Assembly: GCF_000766795.1 (NCBI RefSeq)
Contig: NZ_JPDS01000003.1
Coordinates: forward strand, 558,001 to 622,000
Origin: Polaribacter sp. Hel1_85
GTDB lineage: Bacteria; Bacteroidota; Bacteroidia; Flavobacteriales; Flavobacteriaceae
Direction: 5' to 3'
DNA: 64,000 nucleotides
In this document: in pieces, positions 46,454-56,477 of the stretch
How the letters are laid out: each line of letters opens with the position of its first letter
Position numbering within the stretch: position 1 is the first letter of the stretch
Position numbers and translations under genes: made by a program
Notes under the pieces: model-generated
Seen by the model: only the letters and a program-made list of their open reading frames with translations
The model's database searches: none
Told to the model about the DNA's origin: nothing

Positions 46454-47737
46454 ATGAACTATTACAGTTTACATCATAAATCACCTAAATCAACTTTTAA
46501 AAACGCAGTTGTACAAGGTTTAGCTAAAGATAGAGGAATTTATTTTCCAGACAACATTCAGCAACTAACAAAAGAATTTATCGAAAATATTTCTGATTAT
46601 TCGAATCATGAAATTGCTTACGAAGTAATAAAACAATTTGTAGGAGATGAAATTCCTGCAGAAAAATTAAAAGAGATTGTTGCAAAAACAGTTTCTTTCG
46701 ATTTTCCTTTGGTAAAGGTTGATGACAATATTGCTTCTCTAGAATTGTTTCACGGACCAACAATGGCTTTTAAAGATGTTGGCGCAAAATTTATGGCACA
46801 ATGTTTAGAGTATTTCAATAAAGGTAATGATGATGAAGTTACAGTTTTAGTAGCAACTTCTGGAGATACAGGAGGAGCAGTAGCAAACGGATTTTTAGGT
46901 GCAAAAGGTGTAAATGTTGTTATTTTATATCCTTCAGGAAAAGTAAGTGATATTCAAGAAAAGCAATTAACAACTCTAGGACAAAATATTACTGCGCTAG
47001 AAGTTGATGGTGTTTTTGATGATTGCCAAGAAATGGTAAAAACTGCTTTTTTAGATGAAGAAATTACGAAAACATTAACCTCTGCAAATTCTATAAATGT
47101 TGCACGTTGGTTACCACAAATGTTCTACTTTTTCTTTGCCTATAAAGAATTACACAAAAAACATAAAGATTTAATTTTTTCTGTTCCTAGTGGAAACTTC
47201 GGAAATATTTGTGCAGGAATCATGGCACAAAAATTAGGTTTACCTATTAAACACTTTGTAGCATCTACAAATGTAAATGATACCGTTCCTAATTATTTAG
47301 TAGATGGAGTTTACAAACCAAAACCCTCTAAAGCAACCATTTCTAACGCAATGGATGTGGGTAACCCAAGTAATTTTATCAGAATACAAGAATTATTTAA
47401 TAATGATTTAGAAGCTCTTAAAAGCGCTTTTTCTTCTTATAGTTTTTCAGATGATGAAACTCGCGAAACAATGAAAGAAATCTACAATAACTCTGGTTAT
47501 ATCGCAGATCCTCATGGAGCTGTTGGTTATTTAGGTTTAAAAAAACATGGATTAAAAGAAAACGAATTTGGCGTTTTTCTAGAAACTGCACATCCAGTGA
47601 AGTTTTTAGATGTTGTAGAAGAAACTTTAACGGTAAAAGTTGAAATTCCAGCACAAATTAAAAAAGTAATCAATAATACTAAAGTAGCTTTTAAAGCTTC
47701 AACTTATGAAGATTTGAAAGCTTATTTGATGAAATAA
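46454..47737 (+). CDS. thrC: Threonine synthase
   Basis: PLP enzyme turning O-phosphohomoserine into threonine. Visible: HGPTMAFKDVGAKFMAQ with the Schiff-base lysine (about 106-122), SGDTGGAVANGF for phosphate, and SVPSGNFGNICAGIMAQKLGLP. ATG 46454 (MNYYSLHHKSPK) is the natural start; the GTG at 46421 would begin inside the REP-like palindrome. At 428 residues the length is normal. Last gene of the operon; a very long hairpin lies 200 bp downstream. Confidence 0.96.
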   Translation: MNYYSLHHKSPKSTFKNAVVQGLAKDRGIYFPDNIQQLTKEFIENISDYSNHEIAYEVIKQFVGDEIPAEKLKEIVAKTVSFDFPLVKVDDNIASLELFHGPTMAFKDVGAKFMAQCLEYFNKGNDDEVTVLVATSGDTGGAVANGFLGAKGVNVVILYPSGKVSDIQEKQLTTLGQNITALEVDGVFDDCQEMVKTAFLDEEITKTLTSANSINVARWLPQMFYFFFAYKELHKKHKDLIFSVPSGNFGNICAGIMAQKLGLPIKHFVASTNVNDTVPNYLVDGVYKPKPSKATISNAMDVGNPSNFIRIQELFNNDLEALKSAFSSYSFSDDETRETMKEIYNNSGYIADPHGAVGYLGLKKHGLKENEFGVFLETAHPVKFLDVVEETLTVKVEIPAQIKKVINNTKVAFKASTYEDLKAYLMK

Positions 47738-47943
47738 TAAAATAAGTTCCTTTTATAAAAGTAAGTGAAATTGAAAAATTAATGCTGCTTTAACAACAAA
47801 AAACTCAATTTAATCCATACATTTTTTTTGTATGACTTAATAGAATTTCATTTATACCGAACTTTTAATAAAAACACCTTTGATATGAAAAAACTATTTT
47901 TGCAATGGCAAAAAGCTTAACGTATCTATCAACTTCGAAAAGG
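47738..47943. other. Gene-free stretch downstream of thrC
   Basis: No gene seen. It contains a small CATACA/TGTATG foldback around a T run (47817-47836), possibly a weak terminator for thrC, and an 11-codon ATG frame that I do not believe. Confidence 0.5.
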
Positions 47944-47994
47944 AGACAAGTTAGCATCCGTAATTTGTGTAAAAATTAGGATACTAACTTGTCT
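47944..47994. terminator. Very long hairpin between thrC and the subtilase gene
   Basis: Sixteen-nt arms (47944-47959 with 47979-47994) pair with one mismatch, and the stem continues with TAATTT/AAATTA (47961-47966 with 47973-47978) to a 6-nt loop. It ends 6 bp from the stop of the convergent minus-strand gene. No long T run follows, so it may be a bidirectional terminator or a remnant of a repeat. Confidence 0.6.
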
Positions 47995-47999
47995 ATGTC

Positions 48000-49874
48000 T
48001 TAATTGATAAGAATCTTTTTAGAAGAAACAACATTACCTTTATCATCATGAATCTTTAATATATAAACTCCTTTTGAGAAAGAACTAACGTCTAATTCCA
48101 TAGTATTTTGATTATAAGATTTAGCTTCTATTTGTTTTTTTCCAAGAACATTATAAATACTAATTTTTATATCCTGAAACTTACTGGAGTCAAATTTAAT
48201 TTTCAATACGTCATTTACTGGGTTTGGAAAAATAAAAATATTTTCTTTTTCATTATCAAATTCTGAAATTGAAAGACTTTCTAATTTCACTCCATTAATA
48301 ACTAATGAAAAATCCTGTAAGCCATCTTTTAATGTCCCTTTATGACTAACGTTTACAGTATATTGTCCTGCATTAATATTTTTAACATTAATTATTTCGA
48401 CATTATCTCTATAATTATCACCTTTAGAAGCTTCATCAGTATAATTATTATGGTCGTTATTAGGCTGCATCATCCACGGATAATATGTTTCTGTATCTGA
48501 TACAACTCTTACATCTAGATCATTTATTAACATTGGAGTAGCATCGTTATAAAGCTCATCCTTTAGAGGCTCAGCCGCTGGATCATTCCAGCAAATAGCT
48601 ACCGATAATGGTTGTGTTCCATCTACATTTATTTTTACAGAGTAGGTATCATCTTGATTTAATGTTAATTCCGAAATTATTGCAGACGCACCGTTATTTG
48701 TAATCACCTCCGCAGCTTTAAAAGCATTAAACAATCCCCATCCGTTAGAAAAATCTGGACCATCGTATTCACCCGCTTCATCAGTAGTGCTTAAAATTAA
48801 AGCTTTAGCAGTTGTAGCTTTCATATAAACGGAGTTGCTATCATAATAATGTTGTTGCAATAATGCTAATCCACCAGAAACAATAGGTGCAGCAAATGAA
48901 CACCCATTTCCTGAACTATAATTTGAATCATTAGCTTCTCTTGTAGAATAAGATGAAACACCAACAGCAGTGATATCGGGTTTAATTCTCCAGTCATCAG
49001 TTGGTCCCCAACTCGTAAAATAAGCTTGTTCTACCGATTCTGGCCCTGTGTAATTTAATACATCTGAAGATGCCCCAACAACAATTGAATTTTTACCCAG
49101 CTTATTACTAGCAAGTAAATCATACCTAGAGCCTCCAGGATTATAGCCTTTATTACCGTTGTTTGATGCTCCTGTACACATAATTAAATAAGGTGCATTA
49201 TAAGAAATATCATCCCACCATTGTGAGTATTGGTTATAAATACCGTATTTCTCATAATTCGTACCAGGATTTGCTATAATATAGGAATGACTTGATATTA
49301 AACCTCCAGCGGCAGCCCAAGCTGGTACCTCAGAAATCCAATTTGTTGTATCATATGATTTAATAGTTGCTGAAGGTGCCATACCTTTGGATTCAGAAAC
49401 TACACCTGAAGCTATTAATATTCCTGCAATATGTGTTGCATGCGAAGCAATAGTTGTATTATCAACCACTGTAATATTGTTATTGAATTCTTGATGCGTA
49501 ATTCTTGGAGATCCCAAATCCCATAAGCCAAACTCAATACCGCTACCATTTAAATTTAATCCCGAACTACCCCCTGTTCTAATAAGATCAACTTTAGAAG
49601 ATTCTGCAGAACTTTCATTTTCTAAAGAATAATATACTGGACTTCCTGATTTATCAAAATGAGAAAAATAATTTTTAACTCCTTTATTAGTACTGATGAT
49701 TTGTTCTACTTTCTTATCCTTAAATTGATTTTGTATCTCTAAGAATTCTTTTGAAATCTGATTGAGCTTTTCAACATTTGTATGACTAATTATAATTTCT
49801 CTGTCTTTTTCATTCTGAGAAAACAGTTCTAATGATAAAAAAAAAGCAAGAACTAAGATGTTATTTTTTTTCAT
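48000..49874 (-). CDS. Secreted S8 (subtilisin-like) peptidase with T9SS sorting domain
   Basis: Extracellular serine protease of 624 residues. The signal peptide is followed by a short propeptide. The triad is in slightly unusual motifs: D119 in FGLWDLGSPR, H145 in SHATHIAG (usually HGTH) and S326 in GNGCSFAAP (usually GTSMAAP); N238 in GASNNG is the oxyanion residue. A P-domain-like beta region (about 400-530) precedes a C-terminal type A sorting domain (IFPNPVNDVLKIKF...GVYILKI...KKILIN) that directs export by the type IX system. It is the last gene of the minus-strand accessory locus; a 20-nt perfect palindrome lies just upstream. Confidence 0.93.
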   Translation of the reverse strand: MKKNNILVLAFFLSLELFSQNEKDREIIISHTNVEKLNQISKEFLEIQNQFKDKKVEQIISTNKGVKNYFSHFDKSGSPVYYSLENESSAESSKVDLIRTGGSSGLNLNGSGIEFGLWDLGSPRITHQEFNNNITVVDNTTIASHATHIAGILIASGVVSESKGMAPSATIKSYDTTNWISEVPAWAAAGGLISSHSYIIANPGTNYEKYGIYNQYSQWWDDISYNAPYLIMCTGASNNGNKGYNPGGSRYDLLASNKLGKNSIVVGASSDVLNYTGPESVEQAYFTSWGPTDDWRIKPDITAVGVSSYSTREANDSNYSSGNGCSFAAPIVSGGLALLQQHYYDSNSVYMKATTAKALILSTTDEAGEYDGPDFSNGWGLFNAFKAAEVITNNGASAIISELTLNQDDTYSVKINVDGTQPLSVAICWNDPAAEPLKDELYNDATPMLINDLDVRVVSDTETYYPWMMQPNNDHNNYTDEASKGDNYRDNVEIINVKNINAGQYTVNVSHKGTLKDGLQDFSLVINGVKLESLSISEFDNEKENIFIFPNPVNDVLKIKFDSSKFQDIKISIYNVLGKKQIEAKSYNQNTMELDVSSFSKGVYILKIHDDKGNVVSSKKILIN

Positions 49875-49914
49875 AAATATTTATAGTTTTAAATTATTTG
49901 TTAAAAGTATTTTT

Positions 49915-49934
49915 TTTATTGATTAATCAATAAA
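49915..49934. promoter_or_regulatory. 20-nt perfect palindrome upstream of the subtilase
   Basis: TTTATTGATTAATCAATAAA, 41-60 nt before the subtilase ATG. It could be an operator for a dimeric regulator. In AT-rich DNA it could also be a chance or promoter-associated foldback. Confidence 0.4.
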
Positions 49935-49977
49935 TTAGGGTTACACTTATACTACACTATCTGTTTTTAAGGTCATT

Positions 49978-51504
49978 TTACTTTTTAAACCAATTTTCAA
50001 TAATTTCTTTCTCTATGTTTTGTTTGTTTTTATGAATAAATTCATTTTTAAGAGCATTATATTCATAGTCATTAGTCCAAGTTGAAAAGTTCTTAGCTAC
50101 TTTTTTAATAGCCTCACAAATAAATTCAATTTCAGTATTGGTCATTGTGGGGTGAATAGACATACGTACCCAACCTGGACGTTCTATTAAACAACCTTCC
50201 AATATTTTTAATTCTAAAGATTTTGAAGTAAGTCGGTCTACATTCAACAAATAATGCCCATAGGTTCCAGCGCATGAACAACCTCCTCTAGTTTGTACAC
50301 CAAACTTATCGTTTAAGAGTTTTACTATCAAATTGTAATGGGCGTTTTCAATATAAAAAGAAAAAACACCCAAACGGTCTGTGTTCTTAGGTGCTAATAT
50401 GTTTAAATTTTTGATTTTTGATAATCTTTCAAATACAATAGCATTTAATTCGTGCTCTCTATCTAAAATATTTTGGATCCCCATTTTTTCTTTCAACTGT
50501 ATAGAAAGTGCAATTCTAATCGCTTGTAAAAACCCAGGTGTTCCTCCATCTTCACGAGATTCTATATCATCTATAAAGTCATGTTCTCCCCAAGGATTGG
50601 TATAACTCACAGTACCTCCTCCAGGGTTATCAGGAACTAAGTTTTTATAAAGTTTTTTATTAAAAATTAAAACCCCTGTTGTCCCTGGACCTCCTAAGAA
50701 CTTATGAGGTGAGAATGTGATAGCATCTAAATATTCTTCTGCATCAGCAGGATGCATATCTATTTGAACATAAGGTGCCGAACACGCAAAATCGACAAAG
50801 CACAAACCGTTATTTTTGTGCATTATTTTGGCAATTGCATGATAAGGTGTTCTAATCCCTGTAACATTAGAACAACCTGTAATTGCGGCTATTTTTATAG
50901 GAATTTCTTTATATTCTTGCAACAAGTTTTCGAGACTTATTAAACAAGGCAAACCTTCTGTATTTGAAGGAATCACTTTTACTCGTGCTATGGTTTCTAA
51001 CCAAGAAGTTTGATTCGAATGATGCTCCATATGTGAAACAAAAATGATAGGCCTTTTTTCTTCAGGAATATCAGTATGCGCTTTCAGGTTTTCGTTAATT
51101 TTGATTCCTAAAATACGTTGAAACTTATTAATAGCTCCTGTCATTCCAGTGCCTTCTGTCAATAACACATCATCACTAGATGCATTAACGTGTTTTTTAA
51201 TAATGGCTCTTGCATCAGAATAAGCATGTGTCATCACACTTCCTGTAATAGAGGTTTCTGTATGAGTATTTGCTACAAAAGGACCAATAACATTTATAAT
51301 TTGTTCTTCAATGGGTTTGTATAATCTTCCACTAGCAGTCCAATCAGCATAAATGATTTTTTTTTCTCCATAAGGAGAGACAAAGGTTTGGTTTACACCA
51401 ACTATATTTTTTCTAAATTCCGAAAAATACTGTTCTAAATTTGATTCTGATACCAATGATTTATTTGAATTAGAAATATCTTTTAAAAAATTTATAATAC
51501 TCAT
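49978..51504 (-). CDS. Class V aminotransferase-fold PLP enzyme (cysteine desulfurase-like)
   Basis: Cytoplasmic PLP enzyme of 508 residues related to SufS/NifS. The Schiff-base lysine is K268 in SPHKFLGGPGTTGVL; SHMEHHSNQTSW (about 157-168) holds the ring-stacking histidine. The active-site loop reads TRGGCSCAGTYGHYLL with C409 and C411, where desulfurases carry the catalytic cysteine. It is about 100 residues longer than SufS, with extensions at both ends. Co-location with DsbD, TlpA and two proteases suggests sulfur release from imported cysteine-containing compounds, but a lyase or epimerase acting on another amine is possible. No suf/isc or tRNA-thiolation genes are nearby. Confidence 0.82.
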   Translation of the reverse strand: MSIINFLKDISNSNKSLVSESNLEQYFSEFRKNIVGVNQTFVSPYGEKKIIYADWTASGRLYKPIEEQIINVIGPFVANTHTETSITGSVMTHAYSDARAIIKKHVNASSDDVLLTEGTGMTGAINKFQRILGIKINENLKAHTDIPEEKRPIIFVSHMEHHSNQTSWLETIARVKVIPSNTEGLPCLISLENLLQEYKEIPIKIAAITGCSNVTGIRTPYHAIAKIMHKNNGLCFVDFACSAPYVQIDMHPADAEEYLDAITFSPHKFLGGPGTTGVLIFNKKLYKNLVPDNPGGGTVSYTNPWGEHDFIDDIESREDGGTPGFLQAIRIALSIQLKEKMGIQNILDREHELNAIVFERLSKIKNLNILAPKNTDRLGVFSFYIENAHYNLIVKLLNDKFGVQTRGGCSCAGTYGHYLLNVDRLTSKSLELKILEGCLIERPGWVRMSIHPTMTNTEIEFICEAIKKVAKNFSTWTNDYEYNALKNEFIHKNKQNIEKEIIENWFKK

Positions 51505-51658
51505 TATTTTATATTTAAAACATTATTTTTGAAGTTTTCCTTTTTGAAACTATGTATAAACGTTTTCTACACTTTTTTCTATTGTTTTTCTAAAATTTTT
51601 TATCCTCAAAATAGCATTCAAAATCAACTTATCTTAGTGTCTACCGTAAATAGTTTTT

Positions 51659-52561
51659 TTACACTTTCTCTTTTATATACTTATTTAGCTGACTTACAGG
51701 TACAACTACTTTTATCAAAAGCTGTAAATCGCCTTTTTGTTTAGATCCTCCAGTATAATGTGCACGTGTAGCACTCACTACACCAACTAGTTGACCTGAG
51801 TCGTTAACTACAGGCCCACCACTAGCACCTAAACCAAATTCTGCTGTAATTGACATTCTAGGCTGTGCCTTTTTAGAACTTACATATTTTCTAGAAATAA
51901 TCCCTTTGGTCATAAAAAAAGTATTTTTAAATGGGTGCCCCATCATATATACATCTTCTCCAACAAGTTCATTTTCAGCCAATGTTAGCGCATTTAATTT
52001 CTTACCATTTGTTTCTACTTTCAGGATTGCTAAATCATTAGATTTACTTGCAGACAAAACTTCCGTCACCACATAAACAGTTCCTTCATGATCTACTGCA
52101 AAAAGACCATCATATTTAATACCATTTCTAGGCGCAATAACATGATAGTTGGTTACGATTACACCATCTTCGTGAATTACAAAACCTGATGCCGCACTTA
52201 AATGTACATTCGGACATTTATCACATAAATAAGATGAACCTATATATAATGTACTTTTCTGCAAGTGATAATACATTTGGTTCCCTGTTTTTTTACCTAG
52301 CTTAGTATGAGCTAACTCAACCCCTGAGTTTACTTCAAAGTTTTTAACTCTGTCATCCTTAAGTTTTTCAAAAGGCGTATGCTCATTAGCTGCCACTAAC
52401 CTATCTACCTCTTTACTTGCTGCTTTTACAAACTCTGAAGCATTTTCTGCTTTATCATCTACTATTTCAATTAATGCATCGTTATCTTCAGAAACACTTT
52501 TAGTTGAGTTACAACTGTTAAATACTACTATTAAAAGATATATGATATAATGTATTTTCAT
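51659..52561 (-). CDS. Trypsin-like serine protease lipoprotein
   Basis: Predicted lipoprotein (signal MKIHYIIYLLIVVFNSC, C17) with a chymotrypsin/DegP-fold protease of the S1C type. The triad is visible: H140 in IVTNYHVI, D176 in SNDLAILKV and S247 in GLGASGGPVV. A CxxC (C113/C116, YLCDKC) lies just before the protease core. No PDZ domain follows: the chain of 300 residues ends after the barrel, so it is not a full DegP. It stands between dsbD and the PLP enzyme. The spacing of 154-167 nt on both sides leaves it open whether it is co-transcribed. A role in cleaving peptides at the cell surface is inference. Confidence 0.83.
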   Translation of the reverse strand: MKIHYIIYLLIVVFNSCNSTKSVSEDNDALIEIVDDKAENASEFVKAASKEVDRLVAANEHTPFEKLKDDRVKNFEVNSGVELAHTKLGKKTGNQMYYHLQKSTLYIGSSYLCDKCPNVHLSAASGFVIHEDGVIVTNYHVIAPRNGIKYDGLFAVDHEGTVYVVTEVLSASKSNDLAILKVETNGKKLNALTLAENELVGEDVYMMGHPFKNTFFMTKGIISRKYVSSKKAQPRMSITAEFGLGASGGPVVNDSGQLVGVVSATRAHYTGGSKQKGDLQLLIKVVVPVSQLNKYIKEKV

Positions 52562-52728
52562 TTTATATTTGTTTTTATTTTTTTTATTTTGGATTATTTC
52601 TAATCACTTGTAACTCAATCTCACTAAAATTAACATCTTTCCCCCAAAACAGCACTGTACTTTTAAAGTGTGCTTAACATCTGTTTGATTTACAGATAAG
52701 AAATCTGTATCACTAAATACTTTCGTTT

Positions 52729-54699
52729 TTAGTATTTCGAAATTCCTGTTTTCAACCAAGTTTGATATTCTTTTACATCTGGAGTATAACCTAGAGGTTC
52801 AATAAGTTTATCTTCGTTATGATCTATCAAAACGTAAAAAGGTTGTGAGTTAGACTTATAATTTATGGTTTGCATTTCACTCCATTTTTGTCCGATATAC
52901 TTTAATTTTTTTCCTGGTTTTAATTGAGATTCTACCACCTCATCATCTTTAAGTTTTCGTTTATCATCAACATATAAAGATATTAATACAACATCTTCTT
53001 TTAAGATTTTTAAAACACTTGGGTTTGGCCAAATATTTTGTTCCATTTTTCTACAATTTACACAAGCCCAGCCTGTAAAATCTAACATTACTGGCTTACC
53101 TACTTGTTTAGCGTATGCTAAGCCTTTATTATAATCATTGAAAGCCATAACATCATGTGGCGCTAATAAATGGGCACCTTCTGGTAAATTGTCATGAGAT
53201 GAAGCATCCCCTCCTGATCCTAATTTAGAAAAACCTACCCCATAAGGTGATTCACTATAATCTTGTGGTGGTGGGAAAGCACTAATAATGTTTAAAGGTG
53301 CACCCCAGAGTCCAGGAATCATATAAATAGTGAAAGTTAAAACGATAAGCCCTAAACTTAATCGACCTACTGAGATATGTGGTAATGGTGAATCATGTGG
53401 TAATTTAATTTTACCGAATAAATAGAACGCTAAAGTTCCGAAAATGGCTATCCAAATCGCGATGAACACTTCACGTTCTAAAATATGAAGTTGTAAAACT
53501 AAATCTGCTTGACTTAAGAATTTGAACGCTAAAGCTAGTTCTAAAAACCCTAAAACCACTTTTACTGTATTTAACCATCCTCCTGATTTAGGCAGTGAAT
53601 TTAACCATCCTGGGAAAGCTGCAAATAAAGCAAAAGGCAAAGCTATTGCTAATGAAAATCCAAACATACCTATAACTGGTGCTAGCCCTCCTTTAGATGC
53701 TGCTTCAACTAATAAGGTTCCAACAATAGGACCTGTGCATGAAAAAGACACTATAGCCAAGGCTAATGCCATAAAAAATATCCCCACTAGTCCTCCTCTA
53801 TCAGCTTGAGAGTCTACTTTATTAGCCCATGAATTTGGTAACATAATCTCAAAAGCACCTAAAAAAGAAACTGCAAAAACGACTAAAAGAAAAAAGAAAA
53901 TAATATTAAACCATACATTGGTAGCGAGTGCGTTGAGAGCATCGGCACCAAAAATTCCGGTTACAGCGATACCTAATAGCAAATAAATAACGATGATACA
54001 AATACCATAAATGATGGCATTTTTTATACCTGTGACTTTGTTTTTACTTTGTTTGGTAAAAAAACTAACCGTCATAGGAATCATTGGGAACACACAAGGT
54101 GTTAACAAGGCTGCAAAACCTGATAAAAAAGCAATAAAAAAGATAGACCAAAGCCCTTTACTAGACGCTGAATCTTCAGTTTTTTTAACACTTTTTTTAA
54201 AGTTAACTTTTGACTTTACATCCATTTTAGTTTCAGTCGCTAAGACTTTTTTATTGCCAAGATGAAATTCTAAATCAATTTCCGTTGGTGATAAACAACG
54301 TGTATCGTCGCACACCATAAATTCTACAATTCCGTGAATTGATCTAGTAGCTTTTGAAACTTTTATTTTTTGAATAAATTTCACCTCCTCTTCAAAAAAT
54401 TTAATTTCCATTTCAAAAACAGGATCCTGAACCGTATGACCTTTACCTTCTTGTGTATTTCCGTTTAAAGTGAAATTTTTATTAGAATTATCATAGGTAA
54501 ATCTAGTAGGTATTGGCCCCCCATCTGGTACCGTTTGCGAATACAAGTGCCAACCTGCATCAATATTTGCAGTAGAGATTAAGTTATATTCTGTATCTGA
54601 TATTTTTTCTACAGAAGTAGTCCATTTTACAGGATCTAAGACTTGGCTATTTAGAAAACCAAATGTTAAGAAAGCGAGTGCTAATAATATATTTTTCAT
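52729..54699 (-). CDS. DsbD-type thiol:disulfide interchange protein
   Basis: Full-length DsbD layout, carrying electrons from cytoplasmic thioredoxin to the periplasm (656 residues). Signal peptide; N-terminal immunoglobulin-like domain with the redox pair C130/C135 (FMVCDDTRC); eight-helix membrane domain with C202 (TPCVFPMIP) and C321 ([10 protein letters not shown]); C-terminal thioredoxin domain with C546/C549 (WACVNC). All six cysteines are present. It follows the tlpA-type gene after a terminator-like hairpin (54819-54847), so it may have its own promoter. It would supply reducing power to the TlpA-type protein next door. Confidence 0.92.
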   Translation of the reverse strand: MKNILLALAFLTFGFLNSQVLDPVKWTTSVEKISDTEYNLISTANIDAGWHLYSQTVPDGGPIPTRFTYDNSNKNFTLNGNTQEGKGHTVQDPVFEMEIKFFEEEVKFIQKIKVSKATRSIHGIVEFMVCDDTRCLSPTEIDLEFHLGNKKVLATETKMDVKSKVNFKKSVKKTEDSASSKGLWSIFFIAFLSGFAALLTPCVFPMIPMTVSFFTKQSKNKVTGIKNAIIYGICIIVIYLLLGIAVTGIFGADALNALATNVWFNIIFFFLLVVFAVSFLGAFEIMLPNSWANKVDSQADRGGLVGIFFMALALAIVSFSCTGPIVGTLLVEAASKGGLAPVIGMFGFSLAIALPFALFAAFPGWLNSLPKSGGWLNTVKVVLGFLELALAFKFLSQADLVLQLHILEREVFIAIWIAIFGTLAFYLFGKIKLPHDSPLPHISVGRLSLGLIVLTFTIYMIPGLWGAPLNIISAFPPPQDYSESPYGVGFSKLGSGGDASSHDNLPEGAHLLAPHDVMAFNDYNKGLAYAKQVGKPVMLDFTGWACVNCRKMEQNIWPNPSVLKILKEDVVLISLYVDDKRKLKDDEVVESQLKPGKKLKYIGQKWSEMQTINYKSNSQPFYVLIDHNEDKLIEPLGYTPDVKEYQTWLKTGISKY

Positions 54700-54818
54700 T
54701 AAATATGTGTTTTAATTATTGCTTTGTTTTAAAAACTAGACGATAGTATTATTAATAATAACAGAATATTTCATATATTTTATTTAAAAAAAAGGCATAG
54801 GTATCTTAAACAAATTTA

Positions 54819-54847
54819 AAAGGGTTACTTATTATAAATAACCCTTT
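54819..54847 (-). terminator. Terminator-like hairpin between tlpA and dsbD
   Basis: Perfect 9-bp stem AAAGGGTTA/TAACCCTTT (54819-54827 with 54839-54847). On the minus strand it follows the tlpA-type stop and is followed by TAAATTTGTTT. The TAAATTTG (54818-54811) is also a possible -7 box for dsbD. No gene is seen elsewhere in 54700-54965. Confidence 0.6.
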
Positions 54848-54965
54848 ATACCCTTTCTAAACTTTGATTATAATTAATTCAAATATTATGTAATAACAAA
54901 ACTATTAAGAAAGACCTATCTGTAAGTATATTTTAATTCAGTTAAAATTAATGATAATTAAATAT

Positions 54966-56342
54966 TTAGATATTTAGCTCGTTAAATAATGAAATTAATT
55001 TAGGAGATGATGGTCTAGGTGCATTTGCATCAACAATATTACCATCTGGGCCTATTAAAATAAAACGTGGTATACCGTTAATTTGATAATTTTTGATAAA
55101 TTCACTTTTCCAATCATTATCTGCAAGTAACTGAACACCACCAAGTTCTTTTTTTGTAACCATTTTCCTCCAAGAATCGTATGCCTTTTCTGCATCTATA
55201 GAAATACTAAGAAATTCAATATTTTTACTATGATATTGTTTTTCCACTTTTTTAAGTGAAGGTATTTCTTTTATACAGGGTGCGCACCAAGTTGCCCAAA
55301 CATCAATATATACATACTTTCCTTTAAAATCACTTAAAGAATTTGTTCCACCAGCATGATTGACATAATCTGTAAAAACTGGTGAAGGCTGTCCTTTAGC
55401 TAACTTCTTTACTTTTTCATATTTTTCTTTAATCTTTTCTTTATCTTTTGGTTCAGTAGAAACAGAAATGAACGTGTTATAATACTCATCTATTTTATCT
55501 GTATAGTTAATATCACGGTTGGCTGCTGAAATTAATAAACTATTCTTAATTTTATCAATAGGGATTGCTCCAAATACTTTTAATTTAGCAAAGTATTTAT
55601 CTATACCTTCTTTACCTGTTAACTCTTGAGCTTTACGATTAAAGTGCGACGCTACTAATTTCTTATAAGATGCACCACGGCTATAGTTAGCCTCATTTAG
55701 ATAATCTATAGATTCTAGTTTCTTATAGTAATCTGCTGAAACCTTAAAACCAGGGTTTTTAGTATACATTTTGTGCATACTCGGATATTTCGCTAAAGTT
55801 AAAAGGTGATAATGTTCTAATTCTTGACGTTCAGATTTTTCAAACGCTTTTGGTAAATTTGGAAAACTATCTAAATAACTAATATATTTTTTGTGAAGTT
55901 CTGCCTGTCTAACTAAAAAATCTGATTCATTTAAGGAATTAAACGTGATATAATTACCTCTTACTTTCTTTATATTATTTATTTTAGTGAATAGATAATT
56001 TGAGGCATTAACATCTGTTCCAGTTAATTTTGCCGTTTTCTTAAAATCTTTCAAATCTGCCGTTAAATTATATTCTCCTCCATTGGTAAAATAAAGGTCA
56101 AATCTATTTCTAGGGTCAAAAAAAATGTAACGGCCATCTCCTGAAGTTAAAGTATCTAAAAAGGATCCATTTTCATCTAACTCAAGATCTCTTGCCTTTA
56201 TATTATCACCACTAAGCATGAATTTTGTGGAAGAGGCGTTTTCAATGGTACCAGAAAATATTATATAATCTTTTGTTTGTTTTTTGTCTGAGCAAGACGT
56301 TAAAAATATCGTTAAAAGCAATAGAGTAATACTTGTTCTCAT
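54966..56342 (-). CDS. TlpA-family thioredoxin lipoprotein
   Basis: Membrane-anchored thiol reductant of 458 residues. Lipoprotein signal with C17 (IFLTSC); a DUF4369-like beta domain (about 25-110); a helical middle part (about 115-310); and a C-terminal TlpA/ResA thioredoxin domain with C353/C356 (DVWATWCAPCIKEIP) and the cis-proline segment NGIPRFILIG. Such proteins often accompany SusCD pairs in Bacteroidota. It follows the DUF4465 gene by 135 bp, with a weak hairpin between (56430-56453). It would act on disulfides at the outer face of the inner membrane or in the periplasm, probably recharged by the DsbD-type protein. Confidence 0.9.
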   Translation of the reverse strand: MRTSITLLLLTIFLTSCSDKKQTKDYIIFSGTIENASSTKFMLSGDNIKARDLELDENGSFLDTLTSGDGRYIFFDPRNRFDLYFTNGGEYNLTADLKDFKKTAKLTGTDVNASNYLFTKINNIKKVRGNYITFNSLNESDFLVRQAELHKKYISYLDSFPNLPKAFEKSERQELEHYHLLTLAKYPSMHKMYTKNPGFKVSADYYKKLESIDYLNEANYSRGASYKKLVASHFNRKAQELTGKEGIDKYFAKLKVFGAIPIDKIKNSLLISAANRDINYTDKIDEYYNTFISVSTEPKDKEKIKEKYEKVKKLAKGQPSPVFTDYVNHAGGTNSLSDFKGKYVYIDVWATWCAPCIKEIPSLKKVEKQYHSKNIEFLSISIDAEKAYDSWRKMVTKKELGGVQLLADNDWKSEFIKNYQINGIPRFILIGPDGNIVDANAPRPSSPKLISLFNELNI

Positions 56343-56477
56343 TTTATAAGTTTTAGAAATATCAATTGATTAAATATTGAAAGCTACAAACGGTAAAAAC
56401 GTTTCGTTAAATTTCAATACGAATTTTATAAACGGGAAAATTAATTCTCGTTTTGTTTATAATTATAATATCATTTT

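Noticed and set aside
47884-47919. Eleven-codon frame MKKLFLQWQKA downstream of thrC
   Set aside because: No promoter, no biased codons, no downstream gene on that strand; likely chance.
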